A stretch of DNA of 64,000 bases, from positions 105,711-169,710 of the forward strand of contig VYDI01000047.1 of NCBI GenBank assembly GCA_009843505.1. Direction: 5' to 3'. Every line of letters begins with the position of its first letter. Position 1 is the stretch's first letter. The DNA comes from Holophagales bacterium (lineage in GTDB: Bacteria > Acidobacteriota > Thermoanaerobaculia > Multivoradales > Multivoraceae). Of this stretch, positions 50,720-64,000 are shown in pieces. The notes beneath the pieces are model-generated. The model had not been told where the DNA came from. It did no database searches and saw only the letters and a program-made list of their open reading frames with translations. The translations under genes and the position numbers were made by a program.

Positions 50720-52414
50720 CTACATGCGGTCCGCGAGCTGCAGGGCCGGATCGAAGACGCGGTTCGGCACGTCGTCCTCGCCCAGGAGGAACCGGATCTC
50801 GTCGTCGTAGCCGGTCATCTCCCAACGGATCAGCGAGATGGGGATGATGCCGCCGGCCAGGAACTCGTCGATGAAGTCGCGGAGCACGAACTCGTCGCCG
50901 AGTTGCATCGCCCGTTCGCGGAAGAGCTTCATGAAGTGGGCCTTGCCGACGACGACTCCGGTATGGAAGCCAGGGAAGCGCAGGTTGGACTCCATCTCGT
51001 ACCAGACCATGCGTTCGTCCGGCTTGGACCAGCCCTTGGACATCAGGGCGGCACAGAGCGCCCGCGACTCGTCGAAGGTGATCAGGTTCGCGTGCATGGC
51101 GAGGTCGGGCAGCGCCAGGCTCATGTGCGAGATGTTCATCAGGTACTCGACCTCGCGGCCACGGCGGGGCCGTTCGTCGAGGACGCCGGCCTGCATCGTG
51201 AGTTCCTCGAGGGCGACCGCCCAGCCCTCCATCCGCATCCACTCCATGTTGAAGCGGCGGTCGGCGCCGCGGATCGGTCTGTCGTCGCGCTGGCGCCGCT
51301 GGTCGTCGAGCATGTGGCCGACGTACTCGTGCGTCTCGCCGGGCAGGATCTCGCGCTCTCTCGCCTTGTGGTCGATGCTCGTATCGGACGGCAGCGGCTC
51401 CGGCGGCTCGTCGGGGTCGCTGTAGTCGTGCGGGTCGACCCAGTCCGGAACGGTCATGACCTCGCCGTCGCGCAGGAAGTCGACGACGTAGCGGAGCGCC
51501 TCGTGCAGACTGTCGGCGTACTTCTGCGGGGTGTCGGCGATCTCGAAGGACGGGAGATCGCGGTTCCGGTGCTCCTCGAGCGCCAGGAACGTGACGAGCC
51601 GGTTGTACTCCTGCTCGACGATCATCCGGCTCTCCTCCCAGCCGTAGGGCGAGAGGTGGACGTTGCGGAGCCACCAGTCGTAGTTCTCCTTGCCGATGCC
51701 GGCGGCGCCGCTCCAGGACGGTTTGTTCTCCTCGACCCAGCCGCCGAAAGCGAGCACCGCATCGCGGGCGGCCTCGGCGTCGGCGACGAGTTCCGGATGA
51801 TGTTCGGCGAGCTGTTCCGCGATCTCGTCGTAGATGCGCGCCTCCCGCGGAGCGGCCCAGGTCGCGATCCCGCCGAGATCGGGCACCGCCTCGGTCAGGT
51901 TGGACTTCGCCTGCTCGTAGACCTTCGGCACCGCCTGCAGGGTCGTCCTGTACTCGGCGAGCTCCTCTTCGTCGAACGGCGGTTCGAACCGGAACAGCGA
52001 CCGGAAGCCCGACATCGCCGGCCCGGCGCCGCCCTGGGACATCAGATAGAACGCCGGGTCACGCGACCAGGGCCGGGTGACGCGATGATGGAAGTCGAGC
52101 CCGTTCATCTCGGCCCGGACCAGGTGATGGTCGATCTGCTCGGAGACGGTCCATTCCGAGATGTCGATCGCGTGGAGGCGACGCTTGTAGTCCTCGAGGC
52201 CGTCCCGCTGGCGAGCCATGGCGTCCGCGGTGTAGTCCGGCACCCCGTCGGCGATCTCCGGCTCCTGGAAGACGCGGAAGTCTTCGAAGAGCTGGAGCAG
52301 GTCGTCGTGGGTGCCGGGCGCGGCCTCTTCGGCGGCTGGCGGCGCCGGGGCGCAGGCGATCGCCAGCGCGAGCAGGAGGGTCAACGGAGCGAACTTCAGT
52401 GGAATGTGTCGCAT
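50720..52414 (-). CDS. DUF885-family lipoprotein (putative metallopeptidase)
   Basis: A 564-residue protein with a lipobox (LLLALAIACAP, Cys21). It has the long helical layout of DUF885 proteins, with a putative metal site around ETHEYVGHMLDDQRR (H-E-x3-H rather than the usual HExxH-like site), MEWMRMEGWAVALEEL and SHMSLALPDLAMHANL supplying a second Glu/His group, and YEMESNLRFPGFHTGVVVG near the end. DUF885 proteins are thought to be peptidases. It lies 16 bp from the aldo/keto reductase gene and 12 bp from the propeller gene. Confidence 0.85.
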   Translation of the reverse strand: MRHIPLKFAPLTLLLALAIACAPAPPAAEEAAPGTHDDLLQLFEDFRVFQEPEIADGVPDYTADAMARQRDGLEDYKRRLHAIDISEWTVSEQIDHHLVRAEMNGLDFHHRVTRPWSRDPAFYLMSQGGAGPAMSGFRSLFRFEPPFDEEELAEYRTTLQAVPKVYEQAKSNLTEAVPDLGGIATWAAPREARIYDEIAEQLAEHHPELVADAEAARDAVLAFGGWVEENKPSWSGAAGIGKENYDWWLRNVHLSPYGWEESRMIVEQEYNRLVTFLALEEHRNRDLPSFEIADTPQKYADSLHEALRYVVDFLRDGEVMTVPDWVDPHDYSDPDEPPEPLPSDTSIDHKAREREILPGETHEYVGHMLDDQRRQRDDRPIRGADRRFNMEWMRMEGWAVALEELTMQAGVLDERPRRGREVEYLMNISHMSLALPDLAMHANLITFDESRALCAALMSKGWSKPDERMVWYEMESNLRFPGFHTGVVVGKAHFMKLFRERAMQLGDEFVLRDFIDEFLAGGIIPISLIRWEMTGYDDEIRFLLGEDDVPNRVFDPALQLADRM

Positions 52415-52426
52415 GGTGGTGCTCCT

Positions 52427-54016
52427 CTATTCGGGGATGTTGACCAGGGTGTAGTAGGCCTCCGGGTGAAGCAGCCGCTCGCCGTCGCCGCTGCGGACGC
52501 CGTCGAGATGCAGTTCGTGGACGTAGCCGGCGCGCAGCGGCTCGACGGTCAGGTGGACACTCATGTCGTCTTCGGCCACATCGGCCGAACGAATGGCGAC
52601 CTCCAGTTTGTCTTCCTCGGGTCCGCCGTAGTTCTCGCTGAGCCGGTACGTGTAGCTCTCCATCCGGTAGGACGCGGGATCGCCTGCGGTTTCCGGATCG
52701 ACGGCCTTGGTGAACGTGAGTTCGAAACCGTCCGTCCGCGCCCGCATCTCGTGGACCTCGAACGGTGTGTCGCCGGTCCAGACGAGCCGCTGGAGACCGT
52801 GCGACTTCGGACCGATGCTGCCCCAGCCGCGCTCGGACAGGCCGGCGAAGAGCGACCCGTCGTCGGCGAATGCAAGCCGGATCACGCCGCTGTCGAGGCC
52901 GCGCCGGAAGTTGAAGGCAGCGCCCTGCCAGTGGCCGCCGACCTTCTCCAGGAACACTCGCATGACCATCGCGTGGTGCTGGTCGCCGACGAAGATCTGG
53001 CCGGCGAAGGGTCCGAAGCGCCCACCGGTGGTGTCCCACTTGAGACCGGACGGCGACTGGCCCATCTTCACGTAGGGGAACCAGACCGAAGGCATGCGGA
53101 AGTTGGGGATCAGGTCGGGAAGGTCCTTCATGAAGGTCCCGCCCTCGGGCTGGCCGTCGGGCGGCGGCTCGACCATCGACTCGGGCAGCAGGGTCGAGGC
53201 CATGCCGTGCGGATGGCCGTGGAAGTCGCCGACCTCGATCAGCGAGAGCTTCGAGGCGTTGTTCCACTCGCCCTGGTTGTCGGTGTAGAAGACCTCGCCC
53301 CAGGGGCTGACCTCGACGCCGGCCGGGGAGCGGAGCCCCGCAGCCACGAACTCGGTGGCGCCGGTCGCGGGATCGACCCGCACCGCCCAGCCGCGCCAGT
53401 CGACCGGACCGTACGGTTCGGCGCCGAAGGGAATGTTGAGGGTCATCCAGAGCCTGCCGTCCGGCGTCAGCCGAGGGCCGAATACGTACTCGTGGTAGTC
53501 GCCGCTGGTCTCCCAAGCGTCCGACACGGTCTCGAACACGTCGGCCCGGTCATCGCCGTCGGTGTCCCTGATCCGGGTCAGTTCGCCGCGCTGGGAAGTG
53601 TAGATCCAGCCGTCGAGCTCGAGCAGGCCGAGCGGCTGTCCGAGCCCGAAGGCGTACTGCCTGAAGACGGGCGCAGGCGGATCGCTGAACGCGTTCTCGA
53701 CGATGAAGATCTCGCCCCGCCGGGTCGCCGCCATGATCCGGCCGTCGGAGAGCTGCAGCAGGCCGCCGACCTCCATCGACATGTCTTCGGGCAGGGGCAT
53801 CGTCAGCACGCGGTAGTACTGCTCCTCGGCGGCGGTTTGCGAACCGAGCGCTTCCCGCTGGCTGGCGAGCAGCGCCTTTTCCTGGTCTCGCCGGTCTTCT
53901 TCGTCGGGCGGTTCCTGGCTGAACGCCGGCAACGGGAGCAGGGCCGCGAGCAGCACCGCGCGCAGCGCGGTAGCGCCGACCTGGCCGGCCTTCGTTCGTT
54001 GGCAGCGAGGGAACAT
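52427..54016 (-). CDS. Exported glucose/sorbosone-dehydrogenase-like beta-propeller
   Basis: A 529-residue protein with signal peptide (ending near LPAFSQ). The propeller repeats include LLQLSDGRIMAATRRGEIFI, RLTPDGRLWMTLNIPFG, GLRSPAGVEVSPWGEVFYTD and IRLAFADDGSLFAGLSERGW, typical of the sorbosone dehydrogenase/PQQ-like family. It has no haem motif; electrons would go to the cytochrome encoded directly upstream, whose stop codon overlaps this start (TGATG). This pairing is common in gene clusters of Planctomycetes and Acidobacteria that degrade sugars. A longer frame to 54421 overlaps the cytochrome gene and is rejected. Confidence 0.85.
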   Translation of the reverse strand: MFPRCQRTKAGQVGATALRAVLLAALLPLPAFSQEPPDEEDRRDQEKALLASQREALGSQTAAEEQYYRVLTMPLPEDMSMEVGGLLQLSDGRIMAATRRGEIFIVENAFSDPPAPVFRQYAFGLGQPLGLLELDGWIYTSQRGELTRIRDTDGDDRADVFETVSDAWETSGDYHEYVFGPRLTPDGRLWMTLNIPFGAEPYGPVDWRGWAVRVDPATGATEFVAAGLRSPAGVEVSPWGEVFYTDNQGEWNNASKLSLIEVGDFHGHPHGMASTLLPESMVEPPPDGQPEGGTFMKDLPDLIPNFRMPSVWFPYVKMGQSPSGLKWDTTGGRFGPFAGQIFVGDQHHAMVMRVFLEKVGGHWQGAAFNFRRGLDSGVIRLAFADDGSLFAGLSERGWGSIGPKSHGLQRLVWTGDTPFEVHEMRARTDGFELTFTKAVDPETAGDPASYRMESYTYRLSENYGGPEEDKLEVAIRSADVAEDDMSVHLTVEPLRAGYVHELHLDGVRSGDGERLLHPEAYYTLVNIPE

Positions 54017-56946
54017 CACCAGGACAGGGTCACATCCAGTTCGAGGGTGCCGTGCGGTTCGAGCTCGATCCGCTGCAGAAGTTGCCGGACCCCCTGGGAG
54101 TCGCGGACGATCGGTGCAAGCTCCTCTTCGGAGGCCAGGGAGACGTTGAGCGTGCCGTCCACCGACCATGTGCGTTCCGGGCCGGGCACGATCTTCTCGC
54201 CCTCGGCCAGGAGCAGGAAGAGCGGTCGGGGAGCTGCGCCGGCAGCGAGCCGGAAGCGACGGACCAGGTTCGCGCCGCCCGCTCCCGGCAAGGGGATCGG
54301 CGCTTCCTCGATAACGACCTCTCCGAGGCGATAGCGGAGGGATGGACGCCCCAGATCGTCCAGCCGGTAGCCGAGGAAACGGCCGCCGATGTTCCGGTCG
54401 TAGCGGCCGGTCGCGGGCCACGGGCTGTCTATGTCGTCCAGATCGGCGAAGGCCGGACCCGCCGGCAGGGTGAGAACGTCCGTACCGTAGGGGCCGAAGA
54501 ACTGGCCCGCCCGGCCCTGCCAGGTTCCCTTCGCATCGAAGAAGGCGCCGCGCCAGATCTTCGCCAGGCGGACGGTGTTCGCGTCGAAAGCGGCGTGGAC
54601 ATTCTCCGGGTAGCCGATCGCGATCGCCCTGGGGCCGACGTCGATCATGTGCGTGCGGAAGACGAGCGGGCGCTGGTCCGGAACCAGGACCAGTTCGGAA
54701 CCGATGTCCATGCCCTCCGGCGCCGGCATCGAGGCGCCGAGCGACAGGAAGCCCCAGAGCGCCTCGATCTGTCCCCCGGTCGTGCCACCGCCGAGGTCCG
54801 GGAAGTTCGCCTCACCCTCCGGCCAGTAGGCGGGCATCCTCGTTCCCGGCCGGATCGCGGCCGGATCGCGCAGGAACCGCTCGACCCAGCCGGGGCGCAA
54901 CCGGTCGTAGGCGGTCGCGAGGTCGATCGTGGAGATCCCGGGCGCCGGATGCACGTGGATGTCGTGGCAGGTCACGCAGCCCATGCCGCCCGTGCCGATC
55001 AGTTCGAGGCCGTCCTCCGTGGCGGCGGCGGAGAGGGGCGGCTCGTCCAGATCGCCGGGCAGGGCGTCGACCGCTTCCAGCGCGTCGGCGAGGCGCTCGG
55101 CCGGGCCCGCCGGGAAGCCCGGCATCCTGACCTCCATGAAGTCGCGTCGGACGTGCAGGCGGTCACCCATGAGGATGGAGCGCAGCGCGCCTGGCTTGAG
55201 CTTGCCGCCGACGCCGTGGAGAGGTGGGGGCAGCCGTCCCTCGTCTCCCAGGTCCTGGTCGTCGACGACCCGGAAGTGCCTGGCCCGGACCGGATCGGGA
55301 CCGCCGACGTCCACTTCGCCGACATGGCGCTGGTGGCACGCGAAGCAGTTGAAGCTCGCCATGGTGAAAGTGATCTCGTCCTCGGGAGGGCGTTCCCGTG
55401 GCGGGTCCGCAAGCGTCTCGAGGGCGGTCCGGATGGCCTGCTTCTGGTGGCTGGTCAACCGGTACCGCGGCGACGTTTCGCCGCTGTGCATCGCAGGTTC
55501 GGCGAGCACCTGCTCTGGATCGAGGACGTCGAGGTCCGGAGCCCTGGCGCGGGACACCGCGTAGGAACGGCCCCGCTCGGGATCGACGCCGGGCGAGGTG
55601 TGACAGGAAGAGCAGCCGTAGCGTGCGAAGAGGATGCTCCCGTCCTCTTCGTAGCGTCGGTGGGGCGCAGCAGGGCCGTTCGCCGGCCGCAGGCGGACGC
55701 TCTCGTGACTGGTCAGCTGGTGGAGCTGCGTCGGCTCCGGCAGCGTCGTGCCGTCGACCCGCACGTCGACGAATGGCCGGCCTGTGCTGCCGCGCATGAA
55801 GTAGGTCACCTCCACGGGATGGTCGCCCGCCCGCAGTTCGGCTGCGGCCTCCGTCTCGCGGCGGCTGAAGGGGGGCTTGGTGGCAAGGACCTCGTCTCCG
55901 ACCCGCAGCGAAGAACCCGATCGCCGGTCCGACGCCAGGGTGAAGGTGTACTCCCCGGCTGCGGCCAGTCGCAACAGGCCGCTGAAGCGGAAAGCGTGGT
56001 TGCCGTTGTTCATCGAGATCGGCAGATCCAGCCCGAGGGTGGCGATGCGGCCGACCCCGGCCGGGCGCAATGCGTCGAGGTCCGGTGCCGGGCGGAGGAA
56101 GAAGCCCGGTACGTCTTCGTCCTGTTCCGGATCCAGGTAGTACTCGAACTCGAAGCCCCGGCGGCGTTCGGTGACCAGGGGTGTCTGACCGCGCAGCAGG
56201 TAGACCGCGATGGCCTCCGCCTCCTCCCGCTGCAGGTGGAGGGGCGGCATGCGTCCGCCCGGCCGTGCGGCGCGCGGGTCGAGCAGGAACTCTGCCAGCG
56301 CCGTGACGGACGTCTTTGCGTTCAGATCGGGAAGCGGAACGGACGGGATCGCGGGTTCGCCTTCCGCGGCTTCCGGCGCGTGGCAGGCGACGCAGCCGAC
56401 CGAGTGAAAGAGCCTCCGCCCCTGCTCGACTGTGGCCTGGAAACGGTGGACGGGGAAGTCGCCGAGGGCGACTTCGTCCGGAGGGCTCTCGTCCGGGTCC
56501 GCGTTCGCTCCCCGGTGAGCGAGGTAGCCGACGAGGGTGCGCACGACGTCTTCCCGGTCGTCGGGCTCCAGCGAGTGGAGAACCTCGGGCATCGCCGAGC
56601 CCGGTTTCTGCACATGGGGCGCCATCAGGTAGTCCGTGAGCCAGCGGCCGGTGGCGCGCTCGGCGATGCGGTCGAGGTCGGGCGCCGTGCGCACGGGGAT
56701 CCGCCGGGCCAGAGTCGGCGTCGCCTCGTGACAGGAGAGACAGTTCAGTTCGCCGAGCAGAAGCTCGCCGAGTTCCGCGTCGCTTACAGCGCCGGCAAGG
56801 CGGAGGTGCTCGTAGCCGGAGACGACGGGCGGCGACGCGTTCGGGACCACCGCTTGCGCCCGTACCGGACCGCCAGGCGCCGAGGCCGCGATCACGATGA
56901 GGAGCAGCGCGGTCCGGAAGATCGCGCTAGAGCCGCAGTACTGCAT
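54016..56946 (-). CDS. Five-haem cytochrome c with PA14-like domain
   Basis: A 976-residue exported protein (signal peptide to about residue 30). CXXCH motifs begin at C69, C185, C445, C534 and C657. Between the second and third, residues about 265-400, lies a PA14-like beta sandwich (FSGLLRLAAAGEYTFTLASD, then VEVTYFMRGSTGRPFVDVRV), which in related proteins binds carbohydrate. The C-terminal ~250 residues are beta-rich. It is the natural electron acceptor for the propeller encoded next to it. The start is ATG 56946; the open frame to 57495 runs through a repeat and an unrelated gene. It may bring oxidation to a polysaccharide surface. Confidence 0.85.
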   Translation of the reverse strand: MQYCGSSAIFRTALLLIVIAASAPGGPVRAQAVVPNASPPVVSGYEHLRLAGAVSDAELGELLLGELNCLSCHEATPTLARRIPVRTAPDLDRIAERATGRWLTDYLMAPHVQKPGSAMPEVLHSLEPDDREDVVRTLVGYLAHRGANADPDESPPDEVALGDFPVHRFQATVEQGRRLFHSVGCVACHAPEAAEGEPAIPSVPLPDLNAKTSVTALAEFLLDPRAARPGGRMPPLHLQREEAEAIAVYLLRGQTPLVTERRRGFEFEYYLDPEQDEDVPGFFLRPAPDLDALRPAGVGRIATLGLDLPISMNNGNHAFRFSGLLRLAAAGEYTFTLASDRRSGSSLRVGDEVLATKPPFSRRETEAAAELRAGDHPVEVTYFMRGSTGRPFVDVRVDGTTLPEPTQLHQLTSHESVRLRPANGPAAPHRRYEEDGSILFARYGCSSCHTSPGVDPERGRSYAVSRARAPDLDVLDPEQVLAEPAMHSGETSPRYRLTSHQKQAIRTALETLADPPRERPPEDEITFTMASFNCFACHQRHVGEVDVGGPDPVRARHFRVVDDQDLGDEGRLPPPLHGVGGKLKPGALRSILMGDRLHVRRDFMEVRMPGFPAGPAERLADALEAVDALPGDLDEPPLSAAATEDGLELIGTGGMGCVTCHDIHVHPAPGISTIDLATAYDRLRPGWVERFLRDPAAIRPGTRMPAYWPEGEANFPDLGGGTTGGQIEALWGFLSLGASMPAPEGMDIGSELVLVPDQRPLVFRTHMIDVGPRAIAIGYPENVHAAFDANTVRLAKIWRGAFFDAKGTWQGRAGQFFGPYGTDVLTLPAGPAFADLDDIDSPWPATGRYDRNIGGRFLGYRLDDLGRPSLRYRLGEVVIEEAPIPLPGAGGANLVRRFRLAAGAAPRPLFLLLAEGEKIVPGPERTWSVDGTLNVSLASEEELAPIVRDSQGVRQLLQRIELEPHGTLELDVTLSW

Positions 56947-56999
56947 TCGGTTGGTGCGAATCACACTACACGCTGACGCCTTGGACCGTCGACAGTGCA

Positions 57000-57027
57000 C
57001 ACTGGGTGCGCCGGCGTCCCCGCCGGC
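57000..57027. repeat. Dispersed GC-palindromic repeat, inverted copy
   Basis: CACTGGGTGCGCCGGCGTCC then CCGCCGGC, the reverse complement of the core at 26472. It lies in the divergent promoter region between the cytochrome and TPR genes. Confidence 0.85.
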
Positions 57028-57083
57028 CTCTGAGGTGGACGCGCCGCGGAGCGGCGACGATCCTGCGGCGCTAGGATCGATCA

Positions 57084-58811
57084 ATGAACGGCTCGGCCCG
57101 AGCCTTGGGTGTGTGCGTTCGTTCGATCGCGACCGTCCTCCTGCCCGTGGCCCTTCTGGCTTGCGGCCCCACGTCCGACGAGCCTCCCGCGTTTCCGGCC
57201 GAGCCGACAATCCCGCACCCGGAGCTCGCCGAGCTCGACCCGCCCCTCGCTCGTGAGCTCGAGGCCCGGCGCGCCGGCCTCGACGCGCTTCTCGCGGACC
57301 AGGAAGCCAGCATCGCCGACCAGGCCCAGGCCTTCGGCAGCCTGGGCCGGCTCTACCAGGCCCACCGCCTGCTGGAACCGGCGCTCGCCTGCTACCGGGA
57401 AGCCCACGCGCTGGATCCCGAGTCTTTCGCCTGGGCCTATTACCTCGGTGTTCTCGCGGCTGGCGCCGGTGACATCGAAACCGCGCGTCCGGCATTTCGC
57501 CGCGCCCTCGAACTGCGAGCCGACGACGCGCCGACCCTTGTCCGGCTCGCCGACCTCGAACTCGAACATGGCCAGGTCGACGAGGCCGAACTCCTCTACG
57601 TCCGGGCCGCGGTGGTGCACGACTCCGCCGCCGTGGCCTATGGGATGGGCCGGGTCGCCGAAGAGCGGGGCGAGTACGCGGAAGCCATCGCGCAGTTCCA
57701 GCGGGCGCTGACGCTCCAGCCGCGCGCGTCCGTCATCGACTACCACCTCGGTCAGGCCTATCGCGAAATGGGCGAGTTCGACCGGGCCGAGGAGGCGCTG
57801 GCGCGGAGCGGGCCGAACCGAGTCGCGATGGCCGATCCGCTGATGCACGAGTTGACCACGCTCGCCATCGGCGCTCTGCCCCACCTCGACCGGGGCCATG
57901 CCGCCGCCCGCGAAGGCCGGCTGGCCGATGCGGAAGCCGCTTACCGGCAGGCGGTTGCGGCCGACGCGACGAACGTGCGCGCGCACGAGAGCCTGGCGAC
58001 AGTGCTGGTTCGCCGTGGCGATCCGGAGGGGGCAATCGAGCACTTCGGCGTCGCGGTGCGGCTTGATCCGGAGAATGCCCAGGCCCACTCGGACCTCGGC
58101 GTGCTCCTGGCTGAACTGGGACGAAACGACCGGGCCCTGGAGCACCTCGGCCGGGCGGTCGAACTCGAACCCGGAAACGGCGAGGCCCGGCTGGGATTAG
58201 GCGCCGTGCTGGCGCAGACGGGCAGTTTCGAGGAGGCGGTGGTCGAACTGGAGGCGGCCTTGCGCCAGATCCCGGAAGGCCGGCGGACGCCCCGACTTCA
58301 TTTCGGCCTGGCCGAGGCCCTGGTGCGCACCGGCCGGCTCGGTGAGGCCTTGCCGCACTACAGCCGAGTCCGCGAGCTCGACCCCACCCAGAGCCTCGCC
58401 TGGCTGCGTGAGGCGACCGTGCTGATGGGCCTGGGGCGTTTCGCCGACGCCAGGGCGACGCTCGAGGAACGGCTGCGAGTCGACTCGACGGACGGCCGGG
58501 CCGCTCACTCCCTGGCGAGACTGCTCGCCGGCGCGCCCGATCCGACCCTCCGCGACGGTCGGCGAGCGATGACGATCGCCGGTGCGATCCTGCAGGCCGA
58601 CAACGCGGCGCCGAACGCCGAGACCGCCGCGATGGCGCTGGCCGAGGTGGGCCGCTTCGAGGAGGCGGTCAGCATCCAGCGCACGCTCGTCGAGGAGGCG
58701 CGCCGGCGAGGGCGCACCGGCGAAGAGCGGCGGCTCGCTCGCAACCTGGGACGGTACGAACGAAGTGAGGCCTGCTGCGCCCGGGTAGCGGACGCCTATC
58801 CGCCGTACTGA
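57084..58811 (+). CDS. TPR-repeat lipoprotein
   Basis: A 575-residue protein with a lipobox (LLPVALLACGP, Cys27) and at least ten tetratricopeptide repeats between about 80 and 540 (for example FGSLGRLYQAHRLLEPALAC and AHSDLGVLLAELGRNDRALE). It should sit on the periplasmic face of a membrane as a scaffold. It resembles the TPR part of the five-haem membrane cytochrome, and similar TPR lipoproteins accompany CRTAC1-like genes. It is transcribed divergently from the PA14 cytochrome. Confidence 0.9.
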   Translation: MNGSARALGVCVRSIATVLLPVALLACGPTSDEPPAFPAEPTIPHPELAELDPPLARELEARRAGLDALLADQEASIADQAQAFGSLGRLYQAHRLLEPALACYREAHALDPESFAWAYYLGVLAAGAGDIETARPAFRRALELRADDAPTLVRLADLELEHGQVDEAELLYVRAAVVHDSAAVAYGMGRVAEERGEYAEAIAQFQRALTLQPRASVIDYHLGQAYREMGEFDRAEEALARSGPNRVAMADPLMHELTTLAIGALPHLDRGHAAAREGRLADAEAAYRQAVAADATNVRAHESLATVLVRRGDPEGAIEHFGVAVRLDPENAQAHSDLGVLLAELGRNDRALEHLGRAVELEPGNGEARLGLGAVLAQTGSFEEAVVELEAALRQIPEGRRTPRLHFGLAEALVRTGRLGEALPHYSRVRELDPTQSLAWLREATVLMGLGRFADARATLEERLRVDSTDGRAAHSLARLLAGAPDPTLRDGRRAMTIAGAILQADNAAPNAETAAMALAEVGRFEEAVSIQRTLVEEARRRGRTGEERRLARNLGRYERSEACCARVADAYPPY

Positions 58812-58915
58812 GCCCGCGCTAGCGTGGAGAGTGACGCTTCGGTGTGGTTTCAGCGACAGAAGAGGGATGTCGTGCCTACGGTCTGGATCCGTAGTACGAT
58901 CCGGCCCTTCAATTC

Positions 58916-64000
<5,085 letters not shown>

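Noticed and set aside
50903..54334. A 1143-codon plus-strand open frame across the DUF885 and propeller genes
   Set aside because: It spans two well-supported minus-strand genes and has no recognisable motif.
54052..56976. A 974-codon open frame on the plus strand opposite the PA14 cytochrome
   Set aside because: It mirrors the minus-strand gene codon for codon in G+C-rich DNA, has no domain or ribosome-binding site, and its product is Arg/Val/Asp-rich shadow sequence.
56947..57495. N-terminal extension of the PA14 cytochrome frame
   Set aside because: It runs through a repeat and the start of a divergent TPR gene, and the signal peptide begins at 56946.

Overview
The window is a G+C-rich bacterial chromosome segment. 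Several genes are of types common in Acidobacteriota and neighbouring phyla: a VWFA-related protein of the acidobacterial type, a CRTAC1/UnbV-like FG-GAP protein, a cytochrome c fused to a PA14-like domain, several sulfatases and secreted amidohydrolases. An Acidobacteriota-like, probably marine or host-associated, origin is an inference from gene content only; no rRNA gene is present.

Layout. (1) 1-11825, plus strand, is a defence island: a partial glycine-zipper protein with three ~70-residue repeats, an orphan MNT-type nucleotidyltransferase, a PD-(D/E)XK nuclease-like protein, and a Gabija-type pair made of an OLD-family ATPase/TOPRIM nuclease (gajA) and a UvrD-like helicase (gajB). gajB is split by a 4416-bp IS1595-family transposon (6606-11021) with 36-bp inverted repeats and an exact 8-bp target duplication. 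The transposon carries a DDE transposase and at least seven small passenger genes, including a 2-TM SLATT-like protein, a 1-TM protein and several short helical proteins. (2) 11830-16907, minus: a cytochrome P460-like protein, a molybdenum hydroxylase pair and an FAD monooxygenase. (3) 17003-20202: a TIGR03084-like protein, vapBC, tRNA-Gln(CTG), and a run of small and broken genes that includes a frameshifted parD and a frameshifted coiled-coil gene. (4) 20255-26425: a DUF1330 protein, a PQQ dehydrogenase and an HtrA protease (minus), then a probable selenoprotein redoxin with an in-frame TGA and a SECIS-like hairpin, and a glucose-6-phosphate isomerase (plus). (5) 26511-29492, minus: an XRE regulator, a glutathione S-transferase, a crotonase and a TraB-family protein.

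(6) 29675-46170, plus, is a long gene train with short gaps or overlaps: sulfatase, penicillin-binding transpeptidase, five-haem membrane cytochrome with TPRs, FG-GAP/UnbV protein, two paralogous amidohydrolases, two tandem lipoproteins ending in RTX-like repeats, an HD phosphohydrolase, and a large protein joining a related EEIWH domain to a prolidase-like domain. (7) 46350-56946, minus: lipoprotein sulfatase, VWFA protein, aldo/keto reductase, DUF885 protein, sorbosone-dehydrogenase-like beta-propeller, and a five-haem cytochrome c with a PA14-like domain. These genes overlap or nearly touch and look like an export-targeted oxidative and hydrolytic catabolic system. (8) 57084-64000: a TPR lipoprotein (plus), then a type I PKS (minus) entering from the right edge and breaking off inside its acyltransferase domain.

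A dispersed GC-palindromic repeat family (core ending in CGCACCCAGTG, or bounded by GCGCGGCAGAA) occurs about ten times between genes, and once supplies the C-terminal codons of a gene.
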